From Deltaproteobacteria bacterium (GTDB lineage Bacteria; Desulfobacterota; Binatia; UBA9968): a stretch of DNA of 10,451 nucleotides. This document shows positions 1 to 7,011 of the stretch, in pieces (position 1 is the stretch's first letter; every line of letters begins with the position of its first letter). Made by a program: the position numbers and the translations under genes. The notes below the pieces were generated by a model that was given only the letters and a program-made list of their open reading frames with translations, ran no database searches and was not told the DNA's origin. Location: contig JAHFAP010000102.1 in the NCBI GenBank assembly GCA_023250495.1, forward strand, positions 1 to 10,451. Reading direction: 5' to 3'.

Positions 1-1927
1 GAGCGGCATAGGCGTGCGAGTAGATCTCAACCTTTTTCGATATCGTGACAAAGCCCTTTGGCGCGCCTGTCTCATCGACCTCGGCATATTTGCGATAGCG
101 TGGGACCGAAGGCAAAGTAATCCCGCCAGGCGATGCTTTAAGGTCCTGTAGCGTAATTCCCGTGGGAGCCAACTCATAGGCATAACCGGCCTCGATATCA
201 CTATCCCAGAAGCGGTCGCTAAGCCCCACTCGCTTGGCCAGCTCAAAGATGATCCAGCTGTCCGAGCGTCGCTCCGCGAGCGGCGCGACCGCCGCCGGCC
301 GGTACTGCAGATGCACCTTTCCCTCAGGCCGGTGTCTGAAGCCTGTGGTCAGATTGGCCATCTCAAGAAAGCTCGTCGCCGGCAGCACATAGTTGCACAG
401 CTCCGCCGTCGGCGTCATGAAGAGCTCCGTCGCAACCGCAAGCTCCAAAGCGCAAAACGCCTCTCGCGCCCTGCGCGAGTCTCCTGTGGACATGACCGTA
501 TTCGAGCCGAAGTTGAGCACTGCCCTGACCGGATAAGGGCGTCCTTCAAGAATAGCGGTAAAGACGTCGTAAGCAGTACAGTTGCCGGGCTTCGACGGCG
601 GCCCGAGCGGCCTCTCTTTGAACCCGATCCGCTCTTCTCTTATGTTCGGCCCCAGAAGCTCCCTTCCGTCAACAGAGTTCACCCGCGCCGCCGGGAAAAT
701 CACATTGCCGCCAGCACGGTCAAAGTCGCCCAAAAGGGTGTAGAAGAGGGCGATGGCCCGGTTGGTCTGAGAGGCATTCGTATGTTGTCCGACCCCATTC
801 CACATGTACATGCTCACGGGCCTGCTATGCGCAAGCAACTGAGCCGCCTTCCATACTTTTTCCGCCGGAACTCGCGTGATCGCTGCCGAACGCTCCGGGC
901 TGTAGCGCGCGGCAAGCCTGGCAAGCGCTTGAAAAACCGGCTCACAGAGAATTTCCGAGCCATCCCTGCCGCGCAGACTTTTCTCACCAAAGAGCAGCGG
1001 GTGAACATTGTCCGCCTCAAAGGAACCGGAAGACGAATCGTAGATGACCGGTCGATCTGTGACTTCATCCCATACGACATACCGCTCCTTGCGGCCCGCA
1101 GGTGTAAGATCCTCTTCGGTGACCGCTCGCCCTGTATCCCGACGCAGCAGAAACGGCCCGTTGGTCCAATGACGAACAAAGCTCGCGTCGTACCACCCCT
1201 CTTCGAGCAGAGCGTGGATCAAGGCCAAGGCCAGGGCGCCATCCGTACCGGGACGAACCTGGAGCAGGATGTCCGCCTGACCGGCGATGCCGATCCGGCG
1301 CGGGTCCACGGCCACAAGCTTCATCCCGCGCGTCCTCGCAGCAACGATATCATGGGCCAGAATGAGCGAAGTGGAGCTCGGATTGTGACCCCAGAGGAGA
1401 AAGGCGTTGCTGTGTTCCACATCAGGAAGGGGGAGATCCGTTCCAAAGACGTAGTTCAAGCCCGTGTCCTTGTGCCAGTTGCAGACATGAGTGGTCGAAA
1501 CCCAATTGGGGCTGCCAAAGGCACTCATGAAGCGGTTAAGCCAGCGCTCAGCGTCATCAATGGATGTCCCGCTGCGCGTCCCCTTGGCCAAGGCGACAGC
1601 GCGGGCGCCGCAGCGCTCGCGGATCGCGAGCAGCCGCGCCGCTATGGAATCGAGCGCCTCCTCCCAACTGATTCTCTGCCAGCCAGGGTCCGGATCGCCT
1701 TTGGGACGCGTGCGCCTGAGCGGATAATCGAGCCGGTCTGGATGGTAAAGCAGCTCAGGGGCCGCCTTGCCTTTGATGCACATGACGCCGCCATGGGGAT
1801 GGTCGAAATCCGGGTCGAGCCTGACTACCCGTCCATCTTCGACGGTAGTGATGGTAGCGCAATGCGCTGTGCACAAAGCACAGTAACCACGGACGCTGTA
1901 GGTAGTACCTTCTGCCGCTTGAGTCAC
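1..1927 (-). CDS. Molybdopterin-dependent oxidoreductase catalytic subunit (DMSO-reductase/formate-dehydrogenase superfamily), C-terminus off window
   Basis: The reading frame is open from a GTG at 1927 to the window edge, giving 642 residues with no frameshift. Counting from that GTG, C16, C19, C23 and C50 form the CX2CX3CX26C site for an N-terminal [4Fe-4S] cluster. C149, in the motif THVCNWHKD, sits where this superfamily carries its Cys/SeCys/Ser molybdenum ligand. Typical bis-MGD-binding blocks follow, such as WGHNPSSTS and VAVDPRR. The sequence near residue 635 (KKVEIYS) is where the C-terminal dinucleotide-binding domain usually begins, so perhaps 100-150 residues are missing. No ATG or Tat signal precedes the cluster motif. 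The only possible starts after the in-frame TAA at 1996-1994 are GTG 1927 and TTG 1945, and neither has a clear ribosome-binding site. The protein is probably cytoplasmic. The substrate cannot be assigned: a formate-dehydrogenase-like or thiosulfate/polysulfide-reductase-like role is possible. No partner subunit is visible. Confidence 0.9.
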   Translation of the reverse strand, partial: MTQAAEGTTYSVRGYCALCTAHCATITTVEDGRVVRLDPDFDHPHGGVMCIKGKAAPELLYHPDRLDYPLRRTRPKGDPDPGWQRISWEEALDSIAARLLAIRERCGARAVALAKGTRSGTSIDDAERWLNRFMSAFGSPNWVSTTHVCNWHKDTGLNYVFGTDLPLPDVEHSNAFLLWGHNPSSTSLILAHDIVAARTRGMKLVAVDPRRIGIAGQADILLQVRPGTDGALALALIHALLEEGWYDASFVRHWTNGPFLLRRDTGRAVTEEDLTPAGRKERYVVWDEVTDRPVIYDSSSGSFEADNVHPLLFGEKSLRGRDGSEILCEPVFQALARLAARYSPERSAAITRVPAEKVWKAAQLLAHSRPVSMYMWNGVGQHTNASQTNRAIALFYTLLGDFDRAGGNVIFPAARVNSVDGRELLGPNIREERIGFKERPLGPPSKPGNCTAYDVFTAILEGRPYPVRAVLNFGSNTVMSTGDSRRAREAFCALELAVATELFMTPTAELCNYVLPATSFLEMANLTTGFRHRPEGKVHLQYRPAAVAPLAERRSDSWIIFELAKRVGLSDRFWDSDIEAGYAYELAPTGITLQDLKASPGGITLPSVPRYRKYAEVDETGAPKGFVTISKKVEIYSHAYAA

Positions 1928-1965
1928 GCCGAAAGGATACTGCAACGGCGAGGGAGGAACAAGAC

Positions 1966-2047
1966 TGGAGTAATGGAGTACTGGAGTAGTAGGTTAACGG
2001 AGTGCTGCGCTATTGATCACCCATGACTCCAATACTCTAACACTCCA
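1966..2047. repeat. Imperfect inverted repeat of TGGAGTA-type units in the divergent intergenic gap
   Basis: The left arm (1966-1992) contains three copies of TGGAGT spaced 8 bases apart. The right arm (2021-2047) contains the complementary pattern, with ACTCC/ACTCT units. The reverse complement of the right arm matches the left arm at 20 of 27 positions, separated by a 28-base loop (1993-2020). The element lies between the divergent start regions of the molybdoenzyme and the DUF309 gene and overlaps neither accepted coding region. It could be a dispersed intergenic repeat, a transcript hairpin or a multi-site operator. The sequence alone does not decide between these. Confidence 0.6.
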
Positions 2048-2107
2048 TTCTTAGTGTATCCTTGAGCCCTCGAAGCGAAATTGTTAAGTTGAATCGGGGT
2101 TTTTATT

Positions 2108-2470
2108 GTGGATGCTCGGTTGCGAGAGGGTATTCGTCTGTTCAACGCGCGCCGCTATTTCGAATCGCACGAATCGCTGGAGGATTTTTACCTCCGCGCC
2201 GAGGAGCCCCACAAACCCTTTCTCGAAGGGCTTATCCAGTTGGCCGCGGCGTTGCGCCTGTTCCGCGATTTCGGCGAGGTCAAGGGGCCGGCGCGGATGG
2301 CGCGCCAGGCGCTCATTCGCCTGGAAAACTACCAGCCTATCTACTTGGGGATCAAAGTGACGAGTCTGATCCAGTCGATCGAGCTGTGGGCGGAAGAGAT
2401 CGAGGCCGATAGTCAGGCCGCGGCGAAGAGCGTGCCAAAAATTTCCGTGCGACGATTTGGGTTTTTTTAG
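2108..2470 (+). CDS. DUF309 family protein
   Basis: This is a 120-residue protein of the DUF309 family, whose biochemical function is not established. The family hallmark is clear near the N-terminus: GIRLFN at residues 8-13, then FESHESLE at 18-25. A helical block with LEGLIQLAAAL (39-49) follows, then LENYQPIYLG (72-81). The full domain is present at about the usual length. The GTG at 2108 was chosen because it places the hallmark at the usual distance from the N-terminus. The nearest purine-rich sequence (CGGGG) is only a weak ribosome-binding site. The protein has no signal peptide or membrane segment, so it is likely cytoplasmic. Its stop codon lies two bases before the mfd start, so the two genes are very probably co-transcribed. 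The last codons before the stop form a run of seven T. Confidence 0.85.
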   Translation: MDARLREGIRLFNARRYFESHESLEDFYLRAEEPHKPFLEGLIQLAAALRLFRDFGEVKGPARMARQALIRLENYQPIYLGIKVTSLIQSIELWAEEIEADSQAAAKSVPKISVRRFGFF

Positions 2471-2472
2471 TC

Positions 2473-5400
2473 ATGTCTGCCTCCGCTCCGCTAGAGAATC
2501 TCAAACCGCTGCTCAGCGCGCAATGGACGGGAGAAAAAAGGCTCCACGGCCTGAAAGGCGGGGCGCGTAGCTATCTCCTCTCGCTCATTGCCGAGAGGCG
2601 GCGTGAGCCGATTCTCGTCGTCACGCCGACAGCACGCGAGGCCGAGCAGCTCTTCCTCGATCTCAGCTTTTTCCTGGGCGAGGAGCAGGAGACGGCTCCG
2701 CTGGGCAAGCGGCTCCACCTATTCCCTTCCTGGGAAATTCTGCCCTTCGAGAATCTTTCTCCCCACCCGGACAGCATCGCGGCGCGGCTCGAAGGGCTCT
2801 ACCATCTGATCGAAGGGCAGGCCCCGATCTTGGTTTCCACCCCCTCCGCGTTGATGCAGAGAGTCATTCCAAGGGAGGCGCTGAAGCGTTCCTATCGCTA
2901 TCTCGTGGTTGGAGAGGAAAACGCGCGCGAGGGGTTGCTTGAGCACCTGGTGAGTTGGGGATTTCAGCGCGTTCCGCTGGTGGAGGAGCGCGGCGACTTC
3001 AGCGTCCGTGGCGGCATCGTCGATATCTTTCCCCCTGCCTATTTACTCCCCATGCGCCTTGAGTTCAGCGGCGACCTGCTGGAGTCGATTCGCGAATTCA
3101 ATCCCGCCACGCAGCGCTCGCAGGGGGAGCTTCAGGAGCTTTTGCTCCTACCCATGAAAGAGTTCTCCGTCAGGCGGGACGACATCGAGGCGATCGCGAG
3201 AGAGATCGACAAGCGCGCCGCAGAGCTGGAGCTGGGGCGGAAGGAAAAAAACTCTCTCATCGAGTCGCTCCGAGAAGGCATTCCCTTTGCTGGCATGGAG
3301 TTTTTCGTCCCATATTTTTACCCAGCCCTATCGACTATCCACTCCTATCTGCCGCCCGAAACGCTGCTTTGGATCGATGAGAGCGCTCACGTGGAGGCCG
3401 AGGCCGAGCACTTCGAGCGTCTGGGCTGGGAGAGAGGGGCGCGGGCGAAGGAGCAGGGTCGCTTCGCGGCGCCCATCGAAACACTCTACTTGAGCGCGGA
3501 GGAGTGGAAAGAAGGGCTCAGGCCTTTTTCCCAAGTCCGCAGCGAGCCGCTCGATATCGTTCCAAGCAGAGCGAAGGCCGGCGACTCATTCGCAATCAAA
3601 TCGTATCACAATACCGACCTGCACGCTGAGATCTCTTCGCTTCAAGGGAAGGAGCCCTCTCTCGCCCCGCTCGCGGCGCGGCTCAAGGAGTGGGAGACGG
3701 AGAGAATTTTTCTCGTCGCGCCTACGCGAAGCGAAGCGACGCGGCTCAAAGATCTATTGGCCCACTATGAGCTCCATTTTTCTCTGGCGCATGGTTCTTT
3801 CCCGCTCATGAGCCCCCGCGAAGAACCGGTCCGTACCCTGCTGGTGGGAAATCTGACCCAGGGCTTTCGCCTTCCCGACGAGCATCTGGTCGTGATCACC
3901 GCGGACGAGATCTTCGGCGCCAAAAAGAGGGCGCGAGCCAGCGCTCAAAAAAGCGCTCCCGGCCATTTCATCACCAGCCTGAGCGAGCTCAAGCAGGACA
4001 ACTACATAGTTCATCTGGATCATGGGATCGGCATCTACCGGGGCCTCAGATTTCTCAAAGTGGCGGGGACCGAGGGAGAGTTTCTCCACCTGGAGTATGA
4101 AGGCGGTGACCGTCTCTATCTGCCTGTGGACCGGATCAACCTGGTGCAGAGATATATCGGCGGGGACGAAGCGAAGCCGCCGTTAGACCGGCTTGGCGGA
4201 AATTCTTGGGAGAAGGTCAAGGCCAAGACGCGCAAATCGGTCCTGGCTATGGCCCACGAGCTTATCGAGCTCTACGCCGCCCGCGAAGTCCACGAAGGTC
4301 ATGCCTTCTCGCCGCCGGACCAGCTCTATCTGGAGTTTGAGGCTTCATTTGAATTCGAGGAGACGCCGGACCAGGAGAAGGCGATTGAAGATGCGCTCAG
4401 GGATATGGAGAGAAAAAAGCCGATGGATCGCTTGATTTGCGGCGACGTCGGCTATGGCAAAACCGAGGTCGCGCTCAGAGCCGCGTTTGTCGCGGTGATG
4501 GGCGGGAGGCAGGTGGCGCTTCTGGCCCCGACTACGATCCTGGTCCAGCAGCACTTGCAGACCTTCCGCCGCCGTTTTCGCAACTATCCTGTCAGGATCG
4601 AAACGCTGAGCCGCTTTCGGACGTCGAAAGAGAGCCAACAGGTGCTCCATGACCTGGCCAGAGGGCTCGTGGATATCGTGATCGGCACGCACCGGCTGCT
4701 GCAAAAGGATGTTGTGTTTAGAGAGCTTGGCCTCGTTGTGATTGACGAAGAGCACCGCTTCGGCGTCGCCCAGAAGGAAAAGCTGAAACAGCTCCGCCAC
4801 ATGGTGGACGTGATGAGCCTCACGGCCACGCCGATACCGCGCACGCTGCACATGTCGCTGGTCGGCGTCCGCGACCTGAGCATCATCGAGACTCCGCCGT
4901 TGGACCGGTTGGCGATCCAGACCTACATCAGCCGCTACGACGAAGGCATCATCCGCGAGGCGGTGCTGCGCGAGATCGAGCGCGGCGGTCAGGTTTTCTT
5001 CCTCCATAATCGCGTGGAGACGATCTCGCGGATGGCGCAGAAACTCTCGGAGCTGGTTCCCGAGGCGAAGATCGCTCTGGCGCACGGCCAGATGCGTCCG
5101 CGCGAACTGGAGAAGGTGATGGTCGATTTCATGGAAAATCGGGCGCAGCTGCTGGTCTGCTCCGCCATCATCGAGTCGGGGCTCGACTTTACCAACGCCA
5201 ATACCATCATCATCAACCGGGCGGACAAGTTCGGCCTGGCGCAGCTCTATCAACTGCGCGGACGCGTGGGCCGCTCCCATCGCCGCGCCTACGCCTATTT
5301 GCTGATTCCGGGCGAGAAGATCATCACGCGCGACGCCGAAAGGAGGCTTAAGGCGCTGCAGGAGCTTGACGAGCTAGGTGGCGGCTTCAGGCTGGCCCTG

Positions 5401-5976
5401 CGCGACCTGGAGATTCGCGGCGCGGGAAATCTCCTGGGCCGCGAGCAATCCGGTCACATCGCCGAAGTCGGCTTTGAGCTCTACACGCAGATGATGGAGA
5501 AGGCGGTGCGTGAGCTCAAGGGCGAGGCGGTACGGCCGGAGGTCGAGCCTGAGATCCGCCTCGGTATTCCCGCCTATTTTCCCGAGGACTACATTCCCGA
5601 CGCGAATCAGCGCCTGCTTTTCTACAAGCGGCTGGCGAGCCTCGGCGACCCCGCTGAGTTAGCAGAGGTCAAGGAAGAGCTTAGAGATCGCTACGGCCCC
5701 TTTTCTTCAGTCGTGGAGAATCTCTTTCGGGTGATGGATCTCCGGCGCACGCTCAAAGACTATCTCGTCGAGCAGATCAGCTACAACGAAGGCCGGGTCT
5801 CATTGCTCTTTCATCCCCAATCGCCGGTGAAAGTGGAGCGGCTGCTCGAGCTGATCGCCAAAGACAAAAATCGCCTGCGCCTCTCTCCGAATGGCCGGCT
5901 CTCCTTCAGTCCAAAGAGTCAGGCTTGGGAACGGGTGATTCCTGAGGTGATGGAGTTCCTTCAGGGCATCTGTTAG
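2473..5976 (+). CDS. mfd: Transcription-repair coupling factor Mfd
   Basis: Mfd is a DNA translocase that removes RNA polymerase stalled at lesions and recruits UvrA to start nucleotide excision repair. The protein has 1167 residues (E. coli Mfd has 1148). The N-terminal third is the UvrB-homology module, with the diagnostic RGDFSVRGGIVDIFPP near residues 175-190; its Walker A position is degenerate, as expected for Mfd. The RNA-polymerase-interacting CarD-like domain spans about 505-575 (VHLDHGIGIYRG starts at 513). The helicase core has Walker A GDVGYGKT (657-664), the DEEH box (758-761), motif III LTAT (783-786) and motif VI GRVGRS (930-935). The C-terminal TRCF domain occupies roughly 1025-1120. 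The start codon has only a weak ribosome-binding site, so translation may be coupled to the DUF309 gene two bases upstream. All motor motifs are intact. The downstream neighbour converges on it, and I see no strong terminator in the 38-base gap. Confidence 0.98.
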   Translation: MSASAPLENLKPLLSAQWTGEKRLHGLKGGARSYLLSLIAERRREPILVVTPTAREAEQLFLDLSFFLGEEQETAPLGKRLHLFPSWEILPFENLSPHPDSIAARLEGLYHLIEGQAPILVSTPSALMQRVIPREALKRSYRYLVVGEENAREGLLEHLVSWGFQRVPLVEERGDFSVRGGIVDIFPPAYLLPMRLEFSGDLLESIREFNPATQRSQGELQELLLLPMKEFSVRRDDIEAIAREIDKRAAELELGRKEKNSLIESLREGIPFAGMEFFVPYFYPALSTIHSYLPPETLLWIDESAHVEAEAEHFERLGWERGARAKEQGRFAAPIETLYLSAEEWKEGLRPFSQVRSEPLDIVPSRAKAGDSFAIKSYHNTDLHAEISSLQGKEPSLAPLAARLKEWETERIFLVAPTRSEATRLKDLLAHYELHFSLAHGSFPLMSPREEPVRTLLVGNLTQGFRLPDEHLVVITADEIFGAKKRARASAQKSAPGHFITSLSELKQDNYIVHLDHGIGIYRGLRFLKVAGTEGEFLHLEYEGGDRLYLPVDRINLVQRYIGGDEAKPPLDRLGGNSWEKVKAKTRKSVLAMAHELIELYAAREVHEGHAFSPPDQLYLEFEASFEFEETPDQEKAIEDALRDMERKKPMDRLICGDVGYGKTEVALRAAFVAVMGGRQVALLAPTTILVQQHLQTFRRRFRNYPVRIETLSRFRTSKESQQVLHDLARGLVDIVIGTHRLLQKDVVFRELGLVVIDEEHRFGVAQKEKLKQLRHMVDVMSLTATPIPRTLHMSLVGVRDLSIIETPPLDRLAIQTYISRYDEGIIREAVLREIERGGQVFFLHNRVETISRMAQKLSELVPEAKIALAHGQMRPRELEKVMVDFMENRAQLLVCSAIIESGLDFTNANTIIINRADKFGLAQLYQLRGRVGRSHRRAYAYLLIPGEKIITRDAERRLKALQELDELGGGFRLALRDLEIRGAGNLLGREQSGHIAEVGFELYTQMMEKAVRELKGEAVRPEVEPEIRLGIPAYFPEDYIPDANQRLLFYKRLASLGDPAELAEVKEELRDRYGPFSSVVENLFRVMDLRRTLKDYLVEQISYNEGRVSLLFHPQSPVKVERLLELIAKDKNRLRLSPNGRLSFSPKSQAWERVIPEVMEFLQGIC

Positions 5977-6014
5977 GTCTCGGTTCGATGGCTGTCGCAG
6001 AGAGTCGGGCTGCG

Positions 6015-6626
6015 TTACGCCTTGATCTTTCGCTTGGCCATCGCGCGGTCCCACTTACTTTCGACGTCGCCGTCGAAGATCAGCGATGGCTCCGCTGGAA
6101 TCGAGAACCAGGCGTTGGCCTTGATCTCGGCTTCGAGCTGTCCGGGAGCCCAGCCCGCGTAGCCGAAAATAAACAGGCTTTGCCGCGGCCCTTTGCCGCG
6201 GGCGATCGCTTGCAGGATCTCAACATCTGCGCTCACCGCCAGGCCGTTGCCCAGGACCGTGGTCTCCTTGCCGACATAGTTACTGCTGTGGAGGACAAAG
6301 AGCCGCTCAGGCTCGACCGGGCCGCCGTAGTGGACGGTGACCGTCCCCTTGGCCGCTTCGCCTTCGCGCCCGAGCGCTTTAAGTAAGTCCGAGAGCGGGC
6401 CCTGGGCGACCGGGCGGTTGATCACTAAACCCATGGCCCCATCCTGATCGTGGCTGATCATGTAAATGACACTCTGTACGAAGCGCGGGTCGCCCATTTC
6501 CGGTGTGGCGACGAGGAACTGGCCGGTGAGGTATTGGTGCTCCTGAGCAACAGCCTGCTGCTGTGGCGCGGGCCCGACTGCGCCAAGCAACATGGCGGCA
6601 ACCGCCAGCTCCCAAAAACGCTTCAT
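6015..6626 (-). CDS. YqgE/AlgH (UPF0301) family protein with apparent signal peptide
   Basis: This 203-residue protein carries the complete YqgE/AlgH domain: LTGQFLVATPEMGDPRF (33-49), then GAMGLVINRP, HYGGPVEPERLFVLHS, and FGYAGWAPGQLEAEI. The molecular role of the family is not firmly known; AlgH was named from alginate regulation in Pseudomonas. Family members normally begin just before the LTGQFL block and are cytoplasmic. Here about 30 residues precede it: K2-R3, a hydrophobic stretch at about 7-18, and AVA (25-27) before Q28, which reads as a Sec signal peptide. The start at 6626 is supported by GGAGG about nine bases upstream. The only alternative starts (Met12, Leu13) fall inside the hydrophobic stretch and lack such a site. 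No start codon lies between the hydrophobic segment and the domain. The gene has its own candidate promoter and converges on mfd. Confidence 0.93.
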   Translation of the reverse strand: MKRFWELAVAAMLLGAVGPAPQQQAVAQEHQYLTGQFLVATPEMGDPRFVQSVIYMISHDQDGAMGLVINRPVAQGPLSDLLKALGREGEAAKGTVTVHYGGPVEPERLFVLHSSNYVGKETTVLGNGLAVSADVEILQAIARGKGPRQSLFIFGYAGWAPGQLEAEIKANAWFSIPAEPSLIFDGDVESKWDRAMAKRKIKA

Positions 6627-6662
6627 CGCTTCTGCCTCCCACGAACTCCGAACCTTACACGG

Positions 6663-6691
6663 TGTATACCAGGGACTCCAAGTCGCGTCTA
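6663..6691 (-). promoter_or_regulatory. Candidate sigma70-type promoter for the yqgE-family gene
   Basis: Read on the minus strand, TAGACG (6691-6686) and TATACA (6668-6663) are separated by 17 bases, with a TGG extended -10 element just before the second hexamer. Transcription would start near 6656, leaving a leader of about 30 bases before the ATG at 6626. The palindrome TACAC-G-GTGTA (6656-6666) overlaps the -10 region and predicted start. This is a motif-based inference only. Confidence 0.4.
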
Positions 6692-6713
6692 CGGCGCGGG
6701 GAGATTTGCCGGG

Positions 6714-6742
6714 TTGACGGACCGCTCCGGCAGTGGCAGAAT
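6714..6742 (+). promoter_or_regulatory. Candidate sigma70-type promoter for the 29-residue membrane microprotein
   Basis: TTGACG (6714-6719) and CAGAAT (6737-6742) are separated by 17 bases, with TGG as an extended -10 element immediately before the second hexamer. Transcription would start around 6750, about 58 bases before the ATG at 6808. The -35 hexamer matches consensus at five of six positions and the -10 at four of six. It points away from the leftward yqgE promoter, with 22 bases between the two -35 elements. Confidence 0.45.
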
Positions 6743-6807
6743 GACTTCGTTGCTAAACACGAACCGGCTGGATTACACAAGCAAGATTTAACGGGAAGGA
6801 GATTCTT

Positions 6808-6897
6808 ATGGCGGCTGTGTTTCCGCCTTTGATGATGATAGTTCTATTGGGGCTGATTTTTTACCTGGCGTGGCGTGAGGCCAACAGGGAGAAGTAG
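6808..6897 (+). CDS. Small single-span membrane protein, 29 residues, unrecognised
   Basis: The 29-codon frame begins with an ATG at 6808 and ends with a TAG at 6895-6897. AAGGAG (6796-6801) lies six bases before the ATG, an excellent ribosome-binding site and one of the clearest in the window. A plausible promoter lies further upstream. The protein starts MAAVFPPLMMIVLL, followed by a continuous hydrophobic stretch to about residue 22 (one membrane span) and a charged tail, REANREK. The positive-inside rule suggests the C-terminus faces the cytoplasm. Its size and shape recall small accessory subunits of membrane complexes such as KdpF or CydX, but I see no specific match and assign no function. 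Nothing in the next 114 bases (6898-7011) looks like a second short gene. It precedes the surA-like gene on the same strand. Confidence 0.6.
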   Translation: MAAVFPPLMMIVLLGLIFYLAWREANREK

Positions 6898-7011
6898 CGG
6901 CTTGTGTCAGATTTATCGTTAAACTCGTTGGTTCGGCGTTTTGCCTTTTCAGAGACAGTGTGATAGCAGGTTTGGTTCCGACCGGCGGTAAAAGAAAAGG
7001 TTGACCACCCT

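Noticed and set aside
1966..1988. Spaced TGGAGTA units as the start of a CRISPR array
   Set aside because: Units are 6-7 bases with 1-2 base spacing and there are no unique spacers of the expected length.
311..2026. Long plus-strand open frame of 571 codons
   Set aside because: It is the antisense of the molybdoenzyme gene, which shows real iron-sulfur and cofactor motifs on the minus strand. The plus-strand translation is arginine-rich with no recognisable domain.
4345..5280. Minus-strand open frame of 311 codons
   Set aside because: It lies wholly inside mfd opposite its helicase motifs. Its composition (many His, Asp, Arg and Leu) is typical of an antisense shadow of a GC-rich gene.
5977..6014. 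Bidirectional terminator between convergent mfd and yqgE genes
   Set aside because: The 38-base gap has no convincing hairpin or T tract on either strand.
6734..6755. Sigma54-like TGGCA ... TTGCT
   Set aside because: The GG and GC dinucleotides are 17 bases apart instead of 12, so the spacing is wrong for a sigma54 promoter.
6934..6950. GGC-GTTTT-GCC followed by a T run as a terminator after the microprotein gene
   Set aside because: The stem has only three base pairs, too weak to call a terminator.
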